Positions 12,212 to 15,811 of a DNA stretch of 15,811 nucleotides are shown one piece after another. Positions within the stretch are counted from its first letter, which is position 1. Each line of letters begins with the position of its first letter. This DNA is from DATDCY01 sp031406795 [NCBI: Candidatus Rokuibacteriota bacterium] (GTDB lineage Bacteria > JAUVQV01). The notes under the pieces are model-generated. The model did not search any database. It had not been told where the DNA came from and saw only the letters and a program-made list of their open reading frames with translations. Made by a program: the position numbers and the translations under genes. The stretch covers positions 1 through 15,811 of the forward strand of contig JANOHV010000083.1 of assembly GCA_031406795.1 (NCBI GenBank). The letters run 5' to 3'.

Positions 12212-14638
12212 ATGGACCCTGAGGAGTTGTCAGCTTCGAGGGAGCGTGAATGCGGTCCGATACACGCGGAACGAGGCCGGACCATCCGCCTGCTCCGGGG
12301 CGCTCTCCTTGTCGCGGGCATCATCACCGGAGGCAAGGATCGACGGACCCAGCTCCGCCAACTCTGGCTTGGTATCCGGATCGCCCTCCATCCTGATGCT
12401 CTCAGGACATGGCGACGGCACTTCGACGCCGGCTGGTACCTCGCCAGGAACCCGGATGTGCTGGCGGCCGGGCAGCCAGCGGCCCTCCACTACCTACTGA
12501 AGGGCTTCCTCGAAGGCCGGGTGGTCTCCCAGGAAGACGGCAGCCGGGGGTATCTCAGAGACTATCCGGATGTGGCCGCGGCAGGGGTCAACCCGCTGGC
12601 GCACTATGCGCTCGCAGGGAGAGGAGAGGGCCGGGCCTGGCCCCATCCGGTACCCCCGACGCCTCCTGCCGCCAGCTGCGAGGGCTCACCGCAGCCCGCC
12701 GCGGATCGCGCCGAGATCAGACTCAACACCGTGTGGCCGGCCGAGCTGCCGCTCGTATCGGTCGTCATCCCGTGCTTCAATTATGGCGGGCAGCTTCGAG
12801 AGTCGCTCGAGACGGTCTTGCTCCAGACATGGGAAGACGTCGAGGTGATCGTCGTCGAGGGCGGCTCCACCGATCCCGCGAGCCTCGCGGCAGTCCGCGG
12901 GCTGGAGGCGGCGGCCCCTCCGCGGACATCATTCCTCTACCGCAGCGAGCGCCACCTCGCAGGAGGCAACCGCAACTTCGGCATCGGCCACGCCCGAGGG
13001 CGCTATGTCTGCTGCCTGGACGCGGACGACCTCCTGGAATTCATTTACCTGGAAGTCGCGATCTTCCTCGCCGAACGCTTCGGGTATGATCTGGTTTACC
13101 CCTCGGTGCGGTGTTTCGGCGCCTCCGACGAGGTCTGGCCGATTGCGAATGCGCGATTCCCTGAAATCGCGCGCGAGAATGCGGTCTCCACGGTGGCGCT
13201 GTTCAAGAGGAGCGCCTGGGCCGAAGTCGGCGGGTATCGGGACTGGGGCCTCGGGGACCAGCATGTGCCCGAAGACTGGGAGTTCTGGACGCGTGTCCTT
13301 GGTCACGGATGCCGGGTCATGGGCATCCGGGCTCCGCTGTTGAATTACCGGGTCCACGCGGCCGGTCTGACGCAAACCTCCACCTCCAGCGCCAAGTTCC
13401 AGGCGGAGCAGATCCTCGAGGCGAACCGGTCGCTCATCGAGCATGGACGTCCCGCGCGGGCCATCGCCGCGAGCCTCGAGATTCAGGACGGTTTCTGTAA
13501 CATCCTGGCGCCCCGCAGGTTCTCTGCGCGCACGGACGCCGTTCTCTTCGCCCTTCCGTTCATCACGGTCGGCGGTGCGGAGCAACTCCTGACGACTCTG
13601 GGGAAAGAGCTTGTAGACCGCGGGCGGCGTCTCATCATAACGACCAGCGATGCGCTGCCGGGTACCATGCCGAGCGTGCCGGAGATCTTTCGAATGATCA
13701 CGCCGCACGTCTACGATCTCGTTGAACTGTTCTCGAACGGTGAACACCGGAACGAGTTCGTGCGTTACCTCGTCGAGCGCTACCAGGTGAACACCCTGCT
13801 GCTCGTCGGCAGCAGATTCGTCTACAGCCTGCTGCCGGCGCTCCGGGCCCACCGCCCGCGCATGGCGGTGGTCGATCAACTCTTCAACGACGTCGGCCAC
13901 CTGGAGGCCAACCGCTACTACCGGGAAGAGATCGACCTCACCATCGTCCCCTCGGAGGCGCTCAGGGACGTTCTCGTGTCCGGGCACGGCGAGGACCCGA
14001 CGCGGGTGGTGACCATACCGCACGGCATCGCCCTCCCCGAGTCCGTGGCGGCGGCGATGGCGAACCTGCCGGCCGATTGGCTGCCGGAAGTCCCGATCGT
14101 GGCGTTCTTTGGAAGAATGTCGGAAGAGAAGGGACCGCAGTTGTTCGTGCGCATCGCGCGCGAACTCTCTCGCGACGCTGCAGTGAACTTCATGATGACG
14201 GGGGAGGGTCCTCTCTGGGACGAAGTCCGTTCGCTGATCCGCGATGCCGGCCTGGAAGACCGTTTCTTCACGCCGGGCTTCGTAGCGGACGTGCGGCCAC
14301 TGATGCGCAGGGCGGACCTCGTAGTCATCCCCTCCCTGGTCGACGGATTGCCACTGGTGGCGCTGGAGTCGCTCGCTTGGGGCAAGCCGGTCGTCGCCTC
14401 GGCGGTCGGGAGCCTGCCGGCGGTCGTCCGGGACGGGGAGACAGGTTTCCTCTGTTCCCCGGGGAATGTCGCGGCCTTCTCTCAGCGGATCAGTGAACTG
14501 CTTGCCGACCCCGCACTCCGGTGTCGGCTCGGCGAAACCGGCCGAAGGCTGATCCGAAGCGAGTACGGCAGCGACCGGATGACGGCGAGCTACCTGCGAG
14601 CATTCGACGTAGCGCTCGACACCGCATCGCGTCGCTGA
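12212..14638 (+). CDS. Bifunctional GT2-GT4 glycosyltransferase fusion
   Basis: The 808-residue protein has four parts. Residues 1-70 are a basic helical lead. Residues of about 70-142 hold two copies of a FDAGWYLARNPDV...HYLLKGFLEGR-type repeat found ahead of many GT domains. A GT2 domain (about 181-385) has VVIPCFNYGGQL, EGGSTD at 216-221, LDADD at 269-273 and PEDWEFW at 353-359. A GT4 domain (about 442-800) has LPFITVGGAEQL, FFGRMSEEKGP at 632-642, TGEG at 663-666 and DGLPLVALESLAWGKPVV at 711-728. It should make two successive linkages from nucleotide sugars in the cytoplasm. The start is uncertain: GTG 12158, overlapping the upstream gene by 40 bases, would add 18 residues; ATG 12212 has GAGGA 11 bases ahead. 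The GT4 half shares VVDxLxNxxGH with the protein at 1252-2424. Confidence 0.9.
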   Translation: MDPEELSASRERECGPIHAERGRTIRLLRGALLVAGIITGGKDRRTQLRQLWLGIRIALHPDALRTWRRHFDAGWYLARNPDVLAAGQPAALHYLLKGFLEGRVVSQEDGSRGYLRDYPDVAAAGVNPLAHYALAGRGEGRAWPHPVPPTPPAASCEGSPQPAADRAEIRLNTVWPAELPLVSVVIPCFNYGGQLRESLETVLLQTWEDVEVIVVEGGSTDPASLAAVRGLEAAAPPRTSFLYRSERHLAGGNRNFGIGHARGRYVCCLDADDLLEFIYLEVAIFLAERFGYDLVYPSVRCFGASDEVWPIANARFPEIARENAVSTVALFKRSAWAEVGGYRDWGLGDQHVPEDWEFWTRVLGHGCRVMGIRAPLLNYRVHAAGLTQTSTSSAKFQAEQILEANRSLIEHGRPARAIAASLEIQDGFCNILAPRRFSARTDAVLFALPFITVGGAEQLLTTLGKELVDRGRRLIITTSDALPGTMPSVPEIFRMITPHVYDLVELFSNGEHRNEFVRYLVERYQVNTLLLVGSRFVYSLLPALRAHRPRMAVVDQLFNDVGHLEANRYYREEIDLTIVPSEALRDVLVSGHGEDPTRVVTIPHGIALPESVAAAMANLPADWLPEVPIVAFFGRMSEEKGPQLFVRIARELSRDAAVNFMMTGEGPLWDEVRSLIRDAGLEDRFFTPGFVADVRPLMRRADLVVIPSLVDGLPLVALESLAWGKPVVASAVGSLPAVVRDGETGFLCSPGNVAAFSQRISELLADPALRCRLGETGRRLIRSEYGSDRMTASYLRAFDVALDTASRR

Positions 14639-14663
14639 GCGCCGAGGGCACAGCCGACCGGCG

Positions 14664-15683
14664 TCAGACCCGGGATTCGGGTGAGGCCTGGAAGGACCGA
14701 TACGTGCGCGCGATCCCCTCGCGCAAGCCGGTCTGGTGATGCCACCCCAGGGAATGGAGTTTCGAGACATCGAGCAGCTTGCGGGGCGTGCCGTCGGGCT
14801 TTGTGGCGTCCCAGCGCACTTCGCCGCGATAACCGACGGTCTCCGCGACCAATTCAGTCAGCTCGCGGATAGTGATGTCCTCCCCCGTGCCGATGTTCAC
14901 GATGCCGCGGCCGTCGTAGGTGTTCATCAGATGGATACAGGCATCGGCGCAGTCTTCGCTGTACAGGAACTCGCGGCGCGGCGAACCCGTGCCCCATGCG
15001 GTCACCACGGTCCCGTCGGCCGCGATCCCCTCCCGCGAGAGGTCAAGAGACTTGGGGCCGACCGCCGCCGCGCCCGGCGCAGCCAGCGTCCCCTCCATCA
15101 ACAGCTTCGCGAGGTGAAAGCGCCGGATCAAAGCCGGCAGGACGTGCGAGTTGAGCGGGTCGTAGGTGTCGTGCGGCCCATAGAGGTTCGTCGGCATCAC
15201 CGAGATGAAATCGGTGCCGTACTGCCGGTTGAAGGCCTCGCAGAGTTTGATCCCGGCGATCTTGGCCACGGCATAGGCCTCGTTGGTGGGCTCGAGTTCA
15301 CCGGTGAGGAGGTGCTCCTCGCGCATCGGCTGCGGGGCGAACTTGGGATAGATGCAGGAGGAGCCGAGGAAAAGGAGCTTGCGGACCCGGTGCGTCATGG
15401 CCGCATGGACGATATTCACCTCAACCAGGAGGTTGTTGTAGATGAAATCCGCTGGATACGTGCTGTTCGCGTGGATCCCGCCAACCTTCGCGGCAGCGAG
15501 AAAGACATACTCCGGGCGTTCGACAGCGAAGAAGCCGCGCACCGCCGCCTGGTTTTCGAGCTCGAGTTCCGCGTGGGTGCGCAGCACGAAGTTGCGATAG
15601 CCGAGAGCCTCCAGACGCCGGAGTATCGCGGAGCCGACGAGGCCGCGGTGGCCGGCGACATAGATCTTTGCGCTCTTGTCCAT
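14664..15683 (-). CDS. fcl: GDP-L-fucose synthase (GDP-4-keto-6-deoxy-mannose epimerase/reductase)
   Basis: The 339-residue SDR has GHRGLVG at 11-17 for NADPH binding, [11 protein letters not shown] at 63-73, GSSCIYPK at 107-114 and the catalytic Y137-x3-K141 in [10 protein letters not shown]; these match the Ser107, Tyr136 and Lys140 of the E. coli enzyme offset by one. [20 protein letters not shown] and the [19 protein letters not shown] segment are diagnostic. It epimerises C3/C5 and reduces C4 of GDP-4-keto-6-deoxy-mannose to give GDP-L-fucose. About 27 residues are inserted relative to the E. coli protein between RRFHLA and VVTAWG. I chose ATG 15681-15683 over GTG 15684-15686; GGAG lies very close upstream of both. 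The gene converges on the GT fusion, with 25 bases between stops. The usual partner gmd is not in the window. Confidence 0.95.
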   Translation of the reverse strand: MDKSAKIYVAGHRGLVGSAILRRLEALGYRNFVLRTHAELELENQAAVRGFFAVERPEYVFLAAAKVGGIHANSTYPADFIYNNLLVEVNIVHAAMTHRVRKLLFLGSSCIYPKFAPQPMREEHLLTGELEPTNEAYAVAKIAGIKLCEAFNRQYGTDFISVMPTNLYGPHDTYDPLNSHVLPALIRRFHLAKLLMEGTLAAPGAAAVGPKSLDLSREGIAADGTVVTAWGTGSPRREFLYSEDCADACIHLMNTYDGRGIVNIGTGEDITIRELTELVAETVGYRGEVRWDATKPDGTPRKLLDVSKLHSLGWHHQTGLREGIARTYRSFQASPESRV

Positions 15684-15700
15684 CACTCCGCCAGTCTGGA

Positions 15701-15717
15701 GGGCGGCCGGGCCGCCC
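15701..15717. repeat. 7-bp perfect inverted repeat upstream of fcl
   Basis: GGGCGGC-CGG-GCCGCCC forms a 7-bp GC stem with a three-base loop, 18 bases upstream of the fcl start. It would lie in the 5' leader of an fcl message starting at the candidate promoter. No T-run follows on either strand, so it is not a standard terminator. It could affect fcl translation or be chance in GC-rich DNA. Confidence 0.35.
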
Positions 15718-15764
15718 GCACGTCCCGGATGGTCATTGCCACCGTCATTGTTTCATTGGCCGTG

Positions 15765-15794
15765 ATTCTAGTCGGGAAGCCTGACTGAATGCAA
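15765..15794 (-). promoter_or_regulatory. Possible sigma70-like promoter for fcl
   Basis: Reading the minus strand, TTGCAT (15794-15789, three of six to consensus) and TAGAAT (15770-15765, five of six) are 18 bases apart. A start near 15758 would give a leader of about 75 bases to the fcl ATG. The weak -35 keeps this tentative. No coding frame on the minus strand is recognisable between fcl and the window edge, so fcl may be the first gene of its transcript. Confidence 0.3.
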
Positions 15795-15811
15795 ACGGGC
15801 GCCTGCTCGGG

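Noticed and set aside
12929-14770. Very long minus-strand open frame (613 codons) opposite the GT2-GT4 fusion
   Set aside because: It is Arg/Asp/Val-rich shadow sequence from high third-position G+C. The plus-strand frame carries both complete glycosyltransferase domains.
14736-15788. Plus-strand 350-codon open frame opposite fcl
   Set aside because: It has no domain and the minus strand encodes an unmistakable GDP-L-fucose synthase.
1-15811. CRISPR array, tRNA, rRNA, insertion sequence or phage attachment site
   Set aside because: I saw no regularly spaced repeats, cloverleaf, rRNA-like block, transposase motif or terminal inverted repeats anywhere in the window.

Overview
The window is a 15.8 kb piece of a surface-polysaccharide (O-antigen, capsule or exopolysaccharide type) biosynthesis locus from a high-GC bacterium, most likely a proteobacterium. 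Hand counts of sampled 60-base lines give about 65% G+C in the backbone genes (line 7981), 55-57% in the FkbM-type methyltransferase gene (lines 3001 and 3301) and 43% in the minus-strand methyltransferase gene (lines 4201 and 4501). The locus is therefore a mosaic, with at least one block acquired from a lower-GC donor. The species cannot be named from the sequence.

Layout, left to right. (1) 1-2424, plus strand: the last 32 codons of a probable DegT/DnrJ/EryC1-type aminotransferase, then a GT2 glycosyltransferase with a C-terminal helical repeat region (98-1309), then a GT4 glycosyltransferase (1252-2424). All are joined by overlaps. (2) 2425-5248, the lower-GC block: an FkbM-family methyltransferase with a coiled-coil N-terminus built on three 42-bp repeats (2640-4127), convergent with a class I methyltransferase on the minus strand (4193-5116) whose reading frame stays open, with coding character but no start codon, back to 5245. 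(3) 5249-9220: a leader with a good sigma70-like promoter on the plus strand, then a class I methyltransferase with a Cys-pair N-terminus, a GtrB/DPM1-like polyprenyl-phosphate glycosyltransferase and a polytopic GtrII-like membrane glycosyltransferase, tightly packed. (4) 9221-14638: a spacer with a probable gene remnant and a second promoter, then an operon of a LegB-type NAD-dependent 4,6-dehydratase, a sugar-1-phosphate nucleotidyltransferase, an Rmd/RmlD-like SDR reductase or epimerase, and a large protein fusing GT2 and GT4 domains. (5) 14664-15683, minus strand: GDP-L-fucose synthase (fcl), convergent with the operon, with a candidate promoter at the right edge.

How they may work together (inference): the nucleotidyltransferase, the LegB-type dehydratase and the SDR look like a three-step route to an activated 6-deoxy sugar, plausibly GDP-linked because LegB of legionaminic acid synthesis uses GDP-GlcNAc. 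Fcl would supply GDP-L-fucose if gmd lies elsewhere. The GT2 and GT4 enzymes assemble the glycan in the cytoplasm, the methyltransferases decorate it, and the GtrB-like/GtrII-like pair could add a side-chain sugar outside the inner membrane from an undecaprenyl-phosphate donor. The most unusual features are the pairing of a split GT2/GT4 gene pair with a fused GT2-GT4 homologue in one locus, the tandem helical repeats in two of the enzymes, and the start-less low-GC methyltransferase gene.
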